Shown here piece after piece: positions 1-11,573 of a stretch of DNA of 64,000 nt; within the stretch, counting starts at the first letter, position 1, and each line of letters begins with the position of its first letter. Position numbers and translations under genes: made by a program. Below the pieces are notes generated by a model, which was not told where the DNA came from, did not search any database, and saw only the letters and a list, made by a program, of their open reading frames with translations. This stretch comes from Candidatus Anaeroferrophillacea bacterium. GTDB taxonomy: Bacteria; Desulfobacterota; Anaeroferrophillalia; Anaeroferrophillales; Anaeroferrophillaceae. The stretch lies in the NCBI GenBank assembly GCA_016933675.1, contig JAFGAM010000126.1, forward strand, positions 80,905 to 144,904, written 5' to 3'.

Positions 1-698
1 GCCATGCGGCTTTCCAGACTGAGAAAGGTCGGACACGAAGCTGCCGCGGCCTGGCGCCCCACCGCCGCCAGCATCGGCAACGGACCGCAGGCGCACAGGT
101 ACGGTGGTGAGTCCGTTGCTGCCAGCAGCGGGCCAAGAATATCGGTCACCAGTCCCCGGTGACCGCGGCTGCCGTCTTCGGTCACCAATTCGATGTGCGC
201 TCCGCAGGTGCCGAAGTTCCGCAACCATTCACTGAAGACCAGGTCGCCGTCGTTGCGGGCGCCGTAGACGATCCGCAGCCGCTCAAGCAGCAGCGCACGG
301 GCGACATATTCGTCCAGCAGCATGATGAGTGCGGCCATGCCGATACCGCCGCCGACAATCATCAGATCGCGGTCGCCGGCCAACACCTCGTCGGGAAAAC
401 CGCGGCCCAGAGGACCGTTGACCTCCAACGTTGTTCCTGTCCGGCAGCCGGCCAGCAGCGCGGTACCGCGACCGACCTGACGGATAATCAGGGTGATGGA
501 TTCATGGTCACGACGACAGATGCTGAACGGACGTTTCAGCAACGGGTCGCGCCGGGAGGGGTCCGGCAGGCCGAGCATGACGAACTGCCCCGGCCGGCAG
601 GCGGCGGCGATGTCCGGCGGGCATCTCAGCACCATGCCGAAGGTGTCCCGGGAGCCAATGGTTTCGAATCTCATGATGGTGGTGCCAAACAGCTTCAT
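1..698 (-). CDS. pyrK: Dihydroorotate dehydrogenase electron transfer subunit (PyrK-like), 3' end outside window
   Basis: Own reverse-strand translation from ATG at 698: MKLFGTTIMRFETIGSRDTFGMVLRCPPDIAAACRPGQFVMLGLPDPSRRDPLLKRPFSICRRD...GRGTALLAGCRTGTTLEVNGPLGRGFP...MIVGGGIGMAAL...YLCACGPLPML. FAD (RPFSI), NAD (GGGIGMA) and CGP motifs. ORF open at window edge. Confidence 0.85.
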   Translation of the reverse strand, partial: MKLFGTTIMRFETIGSRDTFGMVLRCPPDIAAACRPGQFVMLGLPDPSRRDPLLKRPFSICRRDHESITLIIRQVGRGTALLAGCRTGTTLEVNGPLGRGFPDEVLAGDRDLMIVGGGIGMAALIMLLDEYVARALLLERLRIVYGARNDGDLVFSEWLRNFGTCGAHIELVTEDGSRGHRGLVTDILGPLLAATDSPPYLCACGPLPMLAAVGRQAAAASCPTFLSLESRM

Positions 699-852
699 TT
701 TTTCGATCCGTGGTTCAGAACTCAGGCGTCAGAAATCAGCATGTTATTCTCCGGGCTGCCGATTTCCAGATTCCGGTTTGATGATGGAACCCGGTAGTGA
801 CGGAACCGAAAAAATTGCCGAAACAGGCTGAAAATGACCGCTACGGCGACCA

Positions 853-1395
853 TCACACAGCAGCCGGTTCGCAGCACATGAGCAGGGCATCGGTTCCGGA
901 AGCTTCGTAGTAGGATTTCCGTACCCCGGTTTCCCGGAAACCGGAACCGTGGTACAGGGCGATTGCCGCTCGGTTGTCGCGGGCAACCTCGAGGAACACC
1001 CGCCGCACTCCCTGCCGTTGCAGTTGCCGGAGTCCCGCTTCCAGCAGCCGCCAACCGATGCCCTGTTGTTGCCGGGATGGATGTACCGCGATTCGCAGAA
1101 GCTCGGCTTCGTCGGCGGCAACCTGAAAAACAGCGAACCCGACGACCGCGGAGAATGCCCCCCCGGCACCGCCGCCGCCATTATCGGCGGCCTCGGCCAC
1201 CAGGGTCAGCGCTCCGGGAGCATTTCCGGAGGCGGCCAGCTGTGCCGCGCTCCACGGGCGGGTCCACACCGTCCGCTCGATGGCGGCCAGCCGGGCAACG
1301 ACATCCATCCCGCCGGGGGACAATTCCCGGATGCGGACGACGGCGTCAGCTTCGGCCGCATTCGGACGGGTCACCGGCAAGCTTGTCGAGGGCAT
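853..1395 (-). CDS. rimI: Ribosomal-protein-alanine N-acetyltransferase (GNAT, RimI-like)
   Basis: GNAT signature LLRIAVHPSRQQQGIGWRLLEAGLRQLQRQGVRRVFLEVARDNRAAIALYHGSGF. Confidence 0.85.
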   Translation of the reverse strand: MPSTSLPVTRPNAAEADAVVRIRELSPGGMDVVARLAAIERTVWTRPWSAAQLAASGNAPGALTLVAEAADNGGGGAGGAFSAVVGFAVFQVAADEAELLRIAVHPSRQQQGIGWRLLEAGLRQLQRQGVRRVFLEVARDNRAAIALYHGSGFRETGVRKSYYEASGTDALLMCCEPAAV

Positions 1396-1837
1396 GGGGC
1401 AGTGCCGGCAGGATGACCGCGAGGCACTCCTTCGCCGCCTTGACGCTGCCGGGCAGGTTGACGATCAGGCTTTGGCCGCGGATGCCCGCTACCGCCCGCG
1501 ACAGCATCGCATGCGGGGTAATGGCCCGGCTTTCCTGGCGCATGGCTTCGGCGAATCCCGGTGCCGGCCGTTCGATAACCGCCGCCGTCGCCTCGGGAGT
1601 GACGTCCCGCGGCGACATGCCGGTGCCGCCGGTGGTCAGGATCAGGGGGATGTGATCATCGCACCATCGCAACAGGAAGGCACCGATCTCGTCGACCTCG
1701 TCGGGAACCATCCCGGTAGCAACCACCCGGAACCTGTTGTCCGCCTCGATGGCCATCATGATTGCCGGACCACCGGCATCCTCCCGTTCGCCTCGGGCAC
1801 CACGATCACTGACGGTCAGAATGGCAACGTTGTACAT
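1346..1837 (-). CDS. mog: Molybdopterin adenylyltransferase / MogA-MoaB family
   Basis: MYNVAILTVSDRGARGEREDAGGP...LILTTGGTGMSPRDVTPEAT. Likely start at MYNV rather than the longer ORF start at 1882. Confidence 0.85.
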   Translation of the reverse strand: MYNVAILTVSDRGARGEREDAGGPAIMMAIEADNRFRVVATGMVPDEVDEIGAFLLRWCDDHIPLILTTGGTGMSPRDVTPEATAAVIERPAPGFAEAMRQESRAITPHAMLSRAVAGIRGQSLIVNLPGSVKAAKECLAVILPALPHALDKLAGDPSECGRS

Positions 1838-1889
1838 CCGGAATCCAGAAGTCAGAAGTAAACATTCGGCACTCAGGGCCACTATTGAG

Positions 1890-1909
1890 GGGCGAAAAAT
1901 TTTTCGCCC
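1890..1909. repeat. Intergenic perfect palindrome, copy 1 (GGGCGAAAAATTTTTCGCCC)
   Basis: Seen in sequence; same 20-mer at 40314. Confidence 0.95.
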
Positions 1910-2121
1910 GCACTCGCTGCTCGCGGCAGCGATTCATCATCAAGTACCTTCGCGATGAACTCGGCAAACAGCAAGAATAGCTAAAGTATTATATCTTTAT
2001 AGACCAGTAACTTTCTGAAAGGGGCGAGTGTCGAGGGGCGAGGGATGAGCACTGATGGCGCAGCTCTCGCCCCTAACCCCTCGATCCTGACCCCTGCGTG
2101 GAAGGAGTAAAAATCCTGAAT

Positions 2122-3708
2122 TTACAGGTGGTCGTTGATGCCGGCCTTCAGCAGTTTATACTCGATGCTGTCCACCAGCGCTTGCCAGCTGGCCTCGATG
2201 ATGTTGCCCGACACCCCGACGGTACCCCACTTGTTACCATCCTTGTCCCGGGACTCGATAAGCACCCGGGTTACTGCCTTGGTGCCGCGGTCTGAGGAGA
2301 GGATGCGGACCTTGTAGTCGGTCAGCTTGACGTCCTTGACCACCGGGTAGAATTGTTCCAGTGCCTTGCGCAGCGCCTTGTCGAGGGCGTCCACCGGCCC
2401 GTCGCCGATGCCCGCCTGGTGCTCGATGCGTTTGTTCACCCGCACCATCACCGTGGCTTCCGACAGCGGCGCCCGGTTGCGCCGGAGTTTTTCGACAATC
2501 ACCCGGAAACCCATGAGGCCGAAGAACGGCTTGTAGGTGCCGAGGGTCTTCTTCACCAGCAGCTCGAAGGAGGCCTCGGCGCCCTCGTACTGATAGCCCC
2601 GGTCCTCCATCTCCTTGATGCGTTCGAGAATCGAACGGGTCTGGGCTTCATCGCCGACGTCGAGGTTGTATTCCCGTGCCTTGTAGATGATATTGCTGCG
2701 CCCGGAGAGGTCGGATACCAGCACCCGACGGCGGTTGCCGACCCATTCCGGCGAGATGTGTTCGTAGGTCAGGGGGTCCTTCTGTACCGCGCTGACGTGG
2801 ATGCCGCCCTTGTGGGCGAAGGCGCTGAGACCAACGAAGGGCTGATGGGTGTTATGCTGCTTGTTGACGATTTCGTCCACGTAGTGGGACAGCCAGGTGA
2901 GCTGCTGGAGGTTTTCCGGGGTCATCACCTGGTAGCCCATTTTCAGTTGCAGGTTCGGAATGATGGAAACCAGGTTGGCGTTGCCGCAGCGCTCGCCGAA
3001 GCCGTTGATGGTACCCTGAACCTGGGTCGCGCCGCAACGCACGGCAATCAGGGTGTTGGCCACCGCCACCTCGGAATCGTTGTGGACGTGGATGCCCAGC
3101 TCGATATCCGGTAATTGGCGGCGCACCATGGGGATGATTTCTTCCAGCTCGAAGGGTAGTGAACCGCCGTTGGTGTCGCAGAGCACGAGGCAGTCGGCGC
3201 CGCCGGCGGCCGCCGCCCGGAGGGTCGCGAGGGCGTATTCCGGGTTGTGCTTGTAGCCGTCGAAAAAGTGTTCGGCGTCGTAGATCACCTCGTCCATCCG
3301 GCCCTTGAGGTAGGCCAGCGAATCCTCGATGGTTTCAAGGTTGTCATCGAGACTGATATTGAGGGCGTTGGTGACGTGGAAATCCCAGGACTTGCCGAAG
3401 ATGGTCGCCACTGAAACGCCGGATTCGGTGATTGCCTGCAGGTTGGGATCGGTATCGACGGTGTTCTCATGTTTACGGGTGCTGCCGAAGGCGGTGAGCT
3501 TGGCGTGTTCGAGCCGCACGTCACGCATCAGGCGGAAGAAATTCATGTCCTTGGGATTGGAACCCGGCCAGCCGCCCTCGATATAGGTGATGCCGAACTC
3601 GTCCAGCTTGCGGGCGATGCGTACCTTGTCGTCCGCCAGCATGGAGATGTCTTCCGCCTGGGTGCCGTCCCGCAGAGTGGTGTCGTAGGCCTTGATGATC
3701 TGCTTCAT
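2122..3708 (-). CDS. cimA: (R)-citramalate synthase
   Basis: [17 protein letters not shown]...[35 protein letters not shown]; 528 aa with C-terminal LeuA-type allosteric domain. Confidence 0.92.
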   Translation of the reverse strand: MKQIIKAYDTTLRDGTQAEDISMLADDKVRIARKLDEFGITYIEGGWPGSNPKDMNFFRLMRDVRLEHAKLTAFGSTRKHENTVDTDPNLQAITESGVSVATIFGKSWDFHVTNALNISLDDNLETIEDSLAYLKGRMDEVIYDAEHFFDGYKHNPEYALATLRAAAAGGADCLVLCDTNGGSLPFELEEIIPMVRRQLPDIELGIHVHNDSEVAVANTLIAVRCGATQVQGTINGFGERCGNANLVSIIPNLQLKMGYQVMTPENLQQLTWLSHYVDEIVNKQHNTHQPFVGLSAFAHKGGIHVSAVQKDPLTYEHISPEWVGNRRRVLVSDLSGRSNIIYKAREYNLDVGDEAQTRSILERIKEMEDRGYQYEGAEASFELLVKKTLGTYKPFFGLMGFRVIVEKLRRNRAPLSEATVMVRVNKRIEHQAGIGDGPVDALDKALRKALEQFYPVVKDVKLTDYKVRILSSDRGTKAVTRVLIESRDKDGNKWGTVGVSGNIIEASWQALVDSIEYKLLKAGINDHL

Positions 3709-3710
3709 GG

Positions 3711-4955
3711 TCAGATGTACTCCCGCTCTTCGGCGCTGCGATCGAGCTGGAATTCATCGTGTAGCACCCGCACCGCCAGCTCGGTGTATTTCTCCGCGAT
3801 GACGCAGGAAATCTTGATTTCGGAGGTGCTGATCATCATGATATTGACATTCTCCCGCGCCAGGGCCTCGAACATTCGCGATGCCACCCGGGCATGGGTG
3901 CGCATGCCGATGCCGACGATGGAGATCTTGGCGATGCGCTCGTCCCCCACCGCGTCCTTGGCACCGATTTCCGTGCAGAGGTTATGGACGATAGCCATGG
4001 AACGCTGAAAATCATCCTTGGGCACGGTAAAGGTGAGATCGGTCAGGCCTTCCTCGGAGACGTTCTGGATGATCATGTCCACGACGATGCCCTTGCCGGC
4101 GATGGCGGAGAATACCTGTGCCGCGATCCCCGGCCGGTCGGGCACACCGATCATGGTGATCTTCGCCTCGTTCTTGTTGTATGCCACGCCGGAGACTATG
4201 GCTTTCTCCATCGCTTCATCCTCCCTGCACACCAGTGTTCCTTCCGCGTCACTGAAACTCGAGCGGACATGAATGGGGATTCCGTATTTCTTCGCGAACT
4301 CCACCGAGCGGATCTGTAAAACCTTGGCACCGAGGCTGGCCAGTTCCAACATCTCGTCGTAGGAGATGCGGTCAAGCTTGCGGGCCGTCCGGCAGAGATT
4401 TGGGTCGGTGGTATAGATGCCGTCGACGTCGGTAAATATATCGCAGACATCGGCCCGCAGCCCGGCGGCCACTGCCACCGCGCTGGTATCCGAACCACCG
4501 CGGCCGAGGGTGGTGAGGTCGCCCTCTTCATCTACCCCCTGGAAGCCGGCGACGACGACGATGCGCCCTTCATCCAGCGCCGATTGTACCCGCTGTTTGT
4601 CGATCTCGAGGATGCGCGCGCGGGTGTGGTCACGGTCGGTGCGGATTGCCACCTGGTGCCCGAGCAGCGACCGGGCCTTTTCCCCCTGGCTCTCGATGGC
4701 CAGAGCCAGTAGGGCGATGGTCACCTGTTCGCCGCTGGCGAGCAGGACGTCCAGTTCACGCTCATTGCGCTCGGGCCGATCGTCGATCTGCCGGGCGAGA
4801 TTAAGCAGCCGATCCGTGTCTCCGGACATGGCCGAAACAACGACGATCACCTGGTTGCCCTGCCGCTTGGTGGCGATGACCCGGTGGGCGACGTTCTGGA
4901 TCCGCTCGACGGTGCCCACCGAAGTACCGCCGAATTTCTGCACTACCAGTGCCAT
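3711..4955 (-). CDS. lysC: Aspartate kinase with ACT domains
   Basis: [26 protein letters not shown]...[15 protein letters not shown]-terminal ACT repeats ([44 protein letters not shown]). Confidence 0.95.
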   Translation of the reverse strand: MALVVQKFGGTSVGTVERIQNVAHRVIATKRQGNQVIVVVSAMSGDTDRLLNLARQIDDRPERNERELDVLLASGEQVTIALLALAIESQGEKARSLLGHQVAIRTDRDHTRARILEIDKQRVQSALDEGRIVVVAGFQGVDEEGDLTTLGRGGSDTSAVAVAAGLRADVCDIFTDVDGIYTTDPNLCRTARKLDRISYDEMLELASLGAKVLQIRSVEFAKKYGIPIHVRSSFSDAEGTLVCREDEAMEKAIVSGVAYNKNEAKITMIGVPDRPGIAAQVFSAIAGKGIVVDMIIQNVSEEGLTDLTFTVPKDDFQRSMAIVHNLCTEIGAKDAVGDERIAKISIVGIGMRTHARVASRMFEALARENVNIMMISTSEIKISCVIAEKYTELAVRVLHDEFQLDRSAEEREYI

Positions 4956-5330
4956 GATTACCGTTAACTCCTCAGCCGTTGCGGCACGTCAGCCGCGGTT
5001 GTCGCGTCCCGATTCCCGAATTCCGGACTGCATGTCCGGCGCTTTGGCGGTTGAACGATTCGTTCAACGCGGGTTGAAAAAGGTGTGCCGCCATATCAAT
5101 GACCGGCATTTGGACAATGAATCGAGCCGGTTTCGCGTTCCCCCGGCTCGCCAGGCGTGAAGAATAACGCAATATGGCCGCCGCTGGCAAGGGATTTTCA
5201 CCGGGCACCCGGCGGGACGGCGGCATTGGGGCGAAAAACCGGATGGCACCGTAACTGCCGGGGATTCACGGCATATCTTGTCAATTGTCACGAAACCGCG
5301 GGACGGCAGTGAAACCGGGCGGGGGCGCGG

Positions 5331-5783
5331 TCAGGCCGGCCGGCTGATGGTGATGCGGCGATCTTCAGGACCGGTAATGACCAGTTCGACGCGGATCGCG
5401 GGAAGGTCGTGCAGGCGCAGGGCGGCGCGTTCGGGCCACTCGATAACCACGATTCCGGGCCGCTGGAGGTATTCGTCAAAACCCAGTTCGTCGAGATCAG
5501 CAGCGGCTTCGAGTCGGTAAAGATCGAAATGAAACAGGGGCAGCCGCTGCCCCTGGTATTCGTTGATCAGGGTGAAGGTGGGGCTGCAGACGTAACGCCA
5601 GTCTGTTACCCCGAGACCCCGGGCGATCCCTTTCGTGAGGAGGGTTTTGCCGCTGCCGAGGGTGCCCTCCAGCAGGACGATCCGGGTGCCGGATCCGGCG
5701 GCATCACCGACCGGCTCACGGGCGAGCCGTTCGCCGCAGGCCAGGGTTTCCTCCGGGCTCCGGCTGAGAACGGTTTCATCCAT
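5331..5783 (-). CDS. tsaE: tRNA t6A biosynthesis ATPase TsaE
   Basis: LEGTLGSGKTLLTKGIARGLG...SPTFTLINEYQG...LFHFDLYRLE. Confidence 0.92.
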   Translation of the reverse strand: MDETVLSRSPEETLACGERLAREPVGDAAGSGTRIVLLEGTLGSGKTLLTKGIARGLGVTDWRYVCSPTFTLINEYQGQRLPLFHFDLYRLEAAADLDELGFDEYLQRPGIVVIEWPERAALRLHDLPAIRVELVITGPEDRRITISRPA

Positions 5784-6234
5784 ATCGGCTGATGAGGGTC
5801 AGCATGTCCGTGCGGCTGACAATCCCCGCCACCCGGCGGCCGGCGTCGATCACCGGCAGCAGGTGCTTGTGCTCGGCCAGCATCAGCGCGGCGATCTTTT
5901 CCACCGGATCGTCCGGGGTGAGGGTGAGGCAGTCGGCGGTGTAGATGTCACGCACCGTCGCGGCGGTCAGCTTCTTCATCTCGCGGTCCATGCGGAAGGG
6001 ATTTTCCATCGGCACCACGGCGTCGAGGATGGTAAAGAAGGTGGGAATGTGCATCGGTTTTTCGGTATAGAGCAGATCGGTTTCGGTGACGATGCCAAGC
6101 AAAAAGCCGTCGTCGTCGACCACCGGCGCACCGCTGATGCGGTGGGCGGTGAGAATTTTTGCCAATTCTTCGATTCCGGTTTCCGGGCTGACGCTGATGA
6201 CCGGGGTGGTCATGATGTCGCGGGCGGTTTTCAC
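5776..6234 (-). CDS. CBS-domain pair protein
   Basis: TARDIMTTPVISVSPETGIEELAKILTAHRISGAPVVDDDGFLLGIVTETDLL and a second CBS copy TVRDIYTADCLTLTPDDPVEKIAALMLAEHKHLLPVIDAGRRVAGIVSRTDML. Confidence 0.9.
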   Translation of the reverse strand: MKTARDIMTTPVISVSPETGIEELAKILTAHRISGAPVVDDDGFLLGIVTETDLLYTEKPMHIPTFFTILDAVVPMENPFRMDREMKKLTAATVRDIYTADCLTLTPDDPVEKIAALMLAEHKHLLPVIDAGRRVAGIVSRTDMLTLISRYG

Positions 6235-7811
6235 TGTTCCACTCCTTGCCGGGCGGTTGCCGCGGTATCGGGCAGGGTTTCGAGTATATCCATCGCCGTG
6301 ATGCCGCAGCGGCGGCCCCGGGCATGCAGCAGATCGGCGGTCATGCCGTGGAGCACAACCCCGAGACCGCAGGCGCGCCAGGGATCCATGCCGCCGGCCA
6401 GCAGGCCGCCGATGGTGCCGGTGAGAACGTCGCCGGAACCGGCGGTGGCCAGCAGGGAATTGCCGGTACCATTGATTGCCAGGCGGCCGTCCGGCGCGGC
6501 GATCACCGTCCCCGCCCCCTTAAGGACCAGGTAGACGTTGTATTCGGCGGCGAATTCGGCGGCAAGGCGCAACCGATCCTGCTGTACTTCATCGCTGCCG
6601 ATCCCCAGCAGGCGGCCCATCTCGCCGGGATGCGGCGTGAGAATCAGCGCGCCGAAACGGTCGCGGCGCAGCAGTTCAGGGTTTTTGGCGATGCCGGTCA
6701 GGGCGTCGGCATCCAGGAGCAGCGGCCGGCCTTCCATGCCGTCGATGAGCGTCGTCAGCAGTTCAATCACGGCAGCGTGGGTGCCAAGCCCGGGACCGCA
6801 GGCAACGGCATGCTTGCCGGCGAGTGCGGCTTGCAGATCCTCCCCAGCCGCGGCCGCCGTACGTCCGGCATCGTCATCAGCCAGAGGGACAAGCATGATC
6901 TCGGGCCGGTGTCCCTCGATCGCCGCCGCCACCGTCGCCGGCAGGGCCAGGGTCGACAGGCCGCAACCAATCTTCAGGCCGGCGGCCGCGGCCATGATTC
7001 CGGCGCCGGCCTTGCCCCGGGCGCCGCCGACGGTCAGCAGGTGACCGCGGCTGCCCTTGTGGCTGCCGGATTCCAATTCCGGTGGCAGCAGGCCCGGCGC
7101 ATCGGCCGCTTCCAACCAGTCCACCGCCGGCCCTTCGGCCACGAGGTCGGCGGGGATACCGATGTCGATCACCGTCACCTCGCCGGCGTATTCACGTCCC
7201 GGATAGCCCAGAAGCCCGGTCTTGCCGTAGCCGAAGGTAACGGTTTTGTGCGCCCGGACGGCGGCACCCAGCGGCACGCCGCGATCGGCGTGGAGGCCAG
7301 AAGGGATATCGAGGGCGATCACCCGGCGCGCCAGGGCGGGGAGATCGGTAATAACCTCGGCATAGAGCCCCCGCACCGGCGATGAGAGGCCGGTACCGAG
7401 GATGCCGTCCACCGCCACGGCGGCGGGGGAACGCAGCTCCTGCTTCAATACCTGCCAGTCGTCGACGGTGAGAACCGGGCGCACGACCCCACCCAGGTTG
7501 CGATAGCGCTCCAGGTTCCCGCGGGCGTCGCCGGCGAGGGTGTCGGGATCGGTCAGCAGAACCACGGTCTGGTGGCGCCGATCGGCGAGCCACAGCCAGC
7601 GGGCCACCACCAGGGCGTCACCGCCATTGTTGCCCTTGCCGACGACGATGAGGACGGCATCGTCCGGTGCCCGCAACCAGCCGCTGTCTCGGATAACCGT
7701 GAAAGCGCCATGCCCCGCCAGCTCCATGAGCACCGTGCCGGGCACGCCGACGGCTTCGATGGTCAAACGATCCAGCTCCCGCATCCGTGCGGCGGTAACG
7801 AGTTTCAGCAT
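6231..7811 (-). CDS. nnr: Bifunctional NAD(P)H-hydrate epimerase / ADP-dependent dehydratase
   Basis: Epimerase part VIVVGKGNNGGDALVVARWL; dehydratase part GSHKGSRGHLLTVGGARGKAGAGIMAA...LTPHPGEMGRLLG...GSGDVLTGTIGGLLAGG. Start set at MLKLVTAARMRELD. Confidence 0.92.
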   Translation of the reverse strand: MLKLVTAARMRELDRLTIEAVGVPGTVLMELAGHGAFTVIRDSGWLRAPDDAVLIVVGKGNNGGDALVVARWLWLADRRHQTVVLLTDPDTLAGDARGNLERYRNLGGVVRPVLTVDDWQVLKQELRSPAAVAVDGILGTGLSSPVRGLYAEVITDLPALARRVIALDIPSGLHADRGVPLGAAVRAHKTVTFGYGKTGLLGYPGREYAGEVTVIDIGIPADLVAEGPAVDWLEAADAPGLLPPELESGSHKGSRGHLLTVGGARGKAGAGIMAAAAGLKIGCGLSTLALPATVAAAIEGHRPEIMLVPLADDDAGRTAAAAGEDLQAALAGKHAVACGPGLGTHAAVIELLTTLIDGMEGRPLLLDADALTGIAKNPELLRRDRFGALILTPHPGEMGRLLGIGSDEVQQDRLRLAAEFAAEYNVYLVLKGAGTVIAAPDGRLAINGTGNSLLATAGSGDVLTGTIGGLLAGGMDPWRACGLGVVLHGMTADLLHARGRRCGITAMDILETLPDTAATARQGVEQ

Positions 7812-7869
7812 GGTTTTATTCTCCGAATTTACGCCGTCGGCAGCGCCGGGAGCCGGGAGAAAAATACTC

Positions 7870-8280
7870 TTACGGCTGAATTCCGACTCCGGTCTCCTGA
7901 AATCGGCATTCGGCAATTACGAACGCCAAAGCGTATTCCTTTTCATGGGTGATACTCAGGTGCAGTGCGGTGATCATCAGCTCCCGGCGGATCTCCTCGG
8001 CGCGGCGGTGCAGCACCAGCCGGGGGCGGCCGGCGGTATCTCTGGCCACCTCCACATCGTGCCAGCCGACACCCGCCGCGAGCCCGGTGCCCAGCGCCTT
8101 GAGCAGTGCCTCCCGGGCGGCGAAACGGGCGGCGTAATGGAGTGCGGGGTCCGCCTTTCCATCGCAATACGCCCGCTCGCCGGCGGTAAACAGGCGCTCC
8201 AGGAAGCCTTCGCCGCGCCGTGCCATGATCCCGGCAAAGCGGCGGATATCGACGATATCGGTGCCGATGCCCTGAATCAT
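7870..8280 (-). CDS. acpS: Holo-[acyl-carrier-protein] synthase
   Basis: MIQGIGTDIVDIRRFAGIMARRGEGFLERLFTAGERAYC...YAARFAAREALLKALGTG. Confidence 0.93.
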   Translation of the reverse strand: MIQGIGTDIVDIRRFAGIMARRGEGFLERLFTAGERAYCDGKADPALHYAARFAAREALLKALGTGLAAGVGWHDVEVARDTAGRPRLVLHRRAEEIRRELMITALHLSITHEKEYALAFVIAECRFQETGVGIQP

Positions 8281-8303
8281 CGTCCGTACCGCACTCCCCC
8301 GCC

Positions 8304-9032
8304 CTACGGCCGGCAGGCCTCGGCAATGAGTTCCTTCATCTCCCGTACCGCCCGCTCCAGGCCCACCAGCACCGCCCGCCCGACGATGCTGTGGCCGATA
8401 TTCAGCTCCTGCATACCGGCGATGGCGGCTACCGGCCCGACATTGAGATAATTAAGACCGTGACCGGCGTTGAGGCCGAGACCGAGGTTGCGGGCGGCAA
8501 TGCAGGCATCCTCGATGAGTTCCAGTTCCGCTGCCCGCGCCGACGCGCCGCCGGCGTCACCGTAGCGGCCGGTGTGGATCTCGACGAAATCGGCGCCGGT
8601 GCGGGCGCCGGCATCCACCTGCGCCGGATCGGGATCGATGAACAGCGAGACGATTATATCCCGCTGCCGGAACCTTTCCACCGCCCGGCTGACGGCGTCC
8701 ATATTGCCGATGACGTCGAGCCCGCCCTCGGTGGTCAGTTCCCGGCGCTTTTCCGGCACCAGGGTGACCGAATCCGGCTCTACCTCCAGGGCGATGGCGA
8801 TGATCTCCTCCGCCAGCGCCATCTCCAGGTTCAGCCGGGTGGAGATGGTCTGGCGCAGCAGGCGGACATCCCGATCCTGGATGTGGCGGCGGTCTTCACG
8901 CAGGTGAATGGTGATGCCGTCGGCACCGGCGAGTTCCGCCAGCGCCGCCGCCGCCACCGGCTCCGGGTCGTGCCCGCCGCGGGCCTGGCGTACGGTGGCG
9001 ACATGGTCGATGTTGACCCCCAGTTTGACCAT
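8304..9032 (-). CDS. pdxJ: Pyridoxine 5'-phosphate synthase
   Basis: [56 protein letters not shown]; start set at MVKLGV. Confidence 0.95.
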   Translation of the reverse strand: MVKLGVNIDHVATVRQARGGHDPEPVAAAALAELAGADGITIHLREDRRHIQDRDVRLLRQTISTRLNLEMALAEEIIAIALEVEPDSVTLVPEKRRELTTEGGLDVIGNMDAVSRAVERFRQRDIIVSLFIDPDPAQVDAGARTGADFVEIHTGRYGDAGGASARAAELELIEDACIAARNLGLGLNAGHGLNYLNVGPVAAIAGMQELNIGHSIVGRAVLVGLERAVREMKELIAEACRP

Positions 9033-9140
9033 TACTGCCTTCCTTCCTGTATCGTGACGGCTTTGCAGCAAAACCGCCTTTCATCAGCGTCTTACAACGT
9101 CGACCCCGATTGCGGCAGCAACCAAAAATGATGGCTTCAT

Positions 9141-9231
9141 AACAACTGCCGAGGCCGGCCGGCAAGGGATGGCACCGTACGGGCGACCGGTCGGTCGCCC
9201 CAACAAAGCTTCGGATTCGCGGCGCTTCCTT
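9141..9231. repeat. Dispersed intergenic repeat element (copy A) with inserted GGGCGACC hairpin
   Basis: AACAACTGCCGAGGCCGGCCGGCAAGGGATGGCACCGTAC...TTCGGATTCGCGGCGCTTCCTT; see finding on the dispersed repeat family. Confidence 0.65.
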
Positions 9232-9232
9232 C

Positions 9233-10594
9233 CTAACCGTCCCCCGCCCCCAGGTGCAGACGCACCAGCTCGGCCAGCTCGCGGACGTAGGCATCGATCA
9301 TCTCCGGATCGTCGCCCTCCATCATGATTCTGAGCTTTGCCTCGGTACCGGAGTAGCGGATCAGCAGCCGGCCGCGGCCGTTTACCTCCGCTTCGATCTG
9401 CGTCATGCGTTCGGCCACCACCGGCACCTCGGCCAGCGGAACCTTTTCCTTCACCTTGACGTTGGTCAGGACCTGCGGATAGACTTCCATCACCGTCGCC
9501 AGTTCCGACAGCGGTTTACCCGTGGCCACCATCACCGCGAGTACCTGCAGCGCCGAAAGGATACCGTCGCCGGTGGTGTTGTGATTCATGAAGATCAGGT
9601 GGCCGGACTGTTCGCCGCCGAAATTATAGCCGCGGGCGCGCATCTCCTCGACCACGTAGCGGTCCCCAACCCGGGTGCGCACCACCCGGATGCCCTGTGG
9701 CTCCAGGGCCTTTTCGAGCCCCATGTTGCTCATCACCGTGGCCACCAGGGTCTGTTGCTTCAGTTCGCCGCGCCGGTGCAGCTCGCCGGCGCAGATGGCC
9801 ATGACCTGATCGCCGTTGACCACCTCGCCCTTTTCGTCGACGAAGATCACCCGGTCGGCGTCGCCGTCGAAGGCGATGCCGGCATGGGCGTTGTGCTCCT
9901 TTACCGCCTGCTGCAATCGTTCGGGATGGAGGGAGCCGCAGCCGGCGTTGATATTGGAGCCGTCGGGGCTGGTGCCGATGGCAAAGACCGTGGCTCCGAG
10001 TTCCTCGAACACCGAGGGCGCGATACGATAGGCGGCGCCGTTGGCGCAATCGATCGCCAGCCTGAGCCCTTCCAGAGTCAGCTCGTTGGGAAAGGTATTT
10101 TTCAGAAAGACGATATAGCGGCCGTTGGCGTCATCGATACGGAACGCCTTGCCGACATTGTCCGCCGTCGGCCGCAGGCCGGTGAGGCGGTCTTCGAAAA
10201 TAAGCTGTTCAATTTCCTCTTCGAGCTGGTCGGGCAGCTTGAAGCCGTCACGGGAGAAGATCTTGATGCCATTGTCTTGGTAGGGATTGTGGGAAGCGGA
10301 GATCACCACCCCGGCGTCGGCCCGCATGCTGCGGGTCAGAAAGGCGATGCCCGGAGTCGGCATCGGGCCGATGAGCAGCGCGTCAACCCCCATGGAGCAG
10401 ATGCCCGACACCAGGGCGCTTTCCAGCATGTAGCCCGAGAGTCGCGTATCCTTGCCGATGACGATGCGATGGCGGTGGTCCCGGTGCTTGCAGATGTGGG
10501 CCGTCGCCCGGCCGATAAGCAGGGCCATTTCCGCGGTCATGGGATCCCGGTTGGCTACCCCCCTGACACCGTCGGTACCGAAGAGCTTGCGCAT
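9233..10594 (-). CDS. glmM: Phosphoglucosamine mutase
   Basis: [25 protein letters not shown]...[17 protein letters not shown]...[11 protein letters not shown]...[11 protein letters not shown]. Confidence 0.95.
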   Translation of the reverse strand: MRKLFGTDGVRGVANRDPMTAEMALLIGRATAHICKHRDHRHRIVIGKDTRLSGYMLESALVSGICSMGVDALLIGPMPTPGIAFLTRSMRADAGVVISASHNPYQDNGIKIFSRDGFKLPDQLEEEIEQLIFEDRLTGLRPTADNVGKAFRIDDANGRYIVFLKNTFPNELTLEGLRLAIDCANGAAYRIAPSVFEELGATVFAIGTSPDGSNINAGCGSLHPERLQQAVKEHNAHAGIAFDGDADRVIFVDEKGEVVNGDQVMAICAGELHRRGELKQQTLVATVMSNMGLEKALEPQGIRVVRTRVGDRYVVEEMRARGYNFGGEQSGHLIFMNHNTTGDGILSALQVLAVMVATGKPLSELATVMEVYPQVLTNVKVKEKVPLAEVPVVAERMTQIEAEVNGRGRLLIRYSGTEAKLRIMMEGDDPEMIDAYVRELAELVRLHLGAGDG

Positions 10595-10596
10595 GT

Positions 10597-11568
10597 TTAC
10601 TCCTGGTTACGGTTTGGTTCTTTCCTGTCGTTTTCATCCGCCCGGAAGATAACCTCGAGCGCTTCGGGATTGGCGGACAGCAGCAGGACGCGTTCCGGCA
10701 ACCGCACGTTCACCGGCAGTTGCAAGTCGCCTTCGCCCGATATCCCGCTCAGCGGCGCCAGGTTCACGACCGCCACGGTGGCATCGCGGATGTCATCCAG
10801 CAGCATGGTCTGTGGACAGTCCACTTGAATATCGACAAAATAGTGACTGAAACTCAGCCGGCTCAGCCCCTCGGGCCGATTGACGAAATTGATCCGCACC
10901 CCCTTGATGCTCCGATGCACCCGCTCCTCGCGGATCTCGGCGGTAACCCGGACGGCAAGCGGGTCGATGAACTTCAGCCTCCCGGGCACGAAGACCAGCG
11001 GCACATCACGTTCCATGCGGCCGTCGATCTCCGCGAGATTGACGGGCTTGGTGGCGATCCGCTCGATGTCCTCGAGATAGGTCCGGGTACCGCGGACGAG
11101 TACCGTCTCCGGCACCGCCGCCAGACGGCTGAGAACGTACCCCGGCGGTACCGCGCCGACGGTAGTGACCTCCACCGGCAGCCGTTTCTCGACGATCCGG
11201 TCGAGCACCACGGTGATGCTTACCGGCGAGATATCGACGACAGCAACGCCGAGCGGCAGGTTCTTCAGGTATTTCTGGTCCAGCAGGACGATGTTTTCGC
11301 CGATGTCCGCGGCACTGAGGTTGACACTGAAGATCGGCGGCTTGTCGTTGAGCGGCCGCAGCAGGGTTGCCGAACCCTTGACCCGGATATGGATCGCCGA
11401 GGGAACATCATTGACGATGGTGACCGCCTCGGGAATGCCCTTGAACTCCACCGGGATCTCCATCCCCTGCTCGGTTTTGCTTTCGCCGATGACGAAAAAC
11501 CACAGCAGGACAGCGATGATCAGGGAGAGGATCTTGAGGTTGAGATTGTTGAACATGATGCCCGTCAT
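10597..11568 (-). CDS. cdaR: YbbR-domain protein (CdaR-like regulator of CdaA)
   Basis: N-terminal TM ([40 protein letters not shown]) plus repeated YbbR-type segments; sits between cdaA and glmM. Confidence 0.85.
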   Translation of the reverse strand: MTGIMFNNLNLKILSLIIAVLLWFFVIGESKTEQGMEIPVEFKGIPEAVTIVNDVPSAIHIRVKGSATLLRPLNDKPPIFSVNLSAADIGENIVLLDQKYLKNLPLGVAVVDISPVSITVVLDRIVEKRLPVEVTTVGAVPPGYVLSRLAAVPETVLVRGTRTYLEDIERIATKPVNLAEIDGRMERDVPLVFVPGRLKFIDPLAVRVTAEIREERVHRSIKGVRINFVNRPEGLSRLSFSHYFVDIQVDCPQTMLLDDIRDATVAVVNLAPLSGISGEGDLQLPVNVRLPERVLLLSANPEALEVIFRADENDRKEPNRNQE

Positions 11569-11573
11569 AAAAC

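Noticed and set aside
9254-10828. 524-aa plus-strand ORF
   Set aside because: Antisense to glmM and cdaR; His/Asp/Gly-rich shadow ORF without recognisable motifs.
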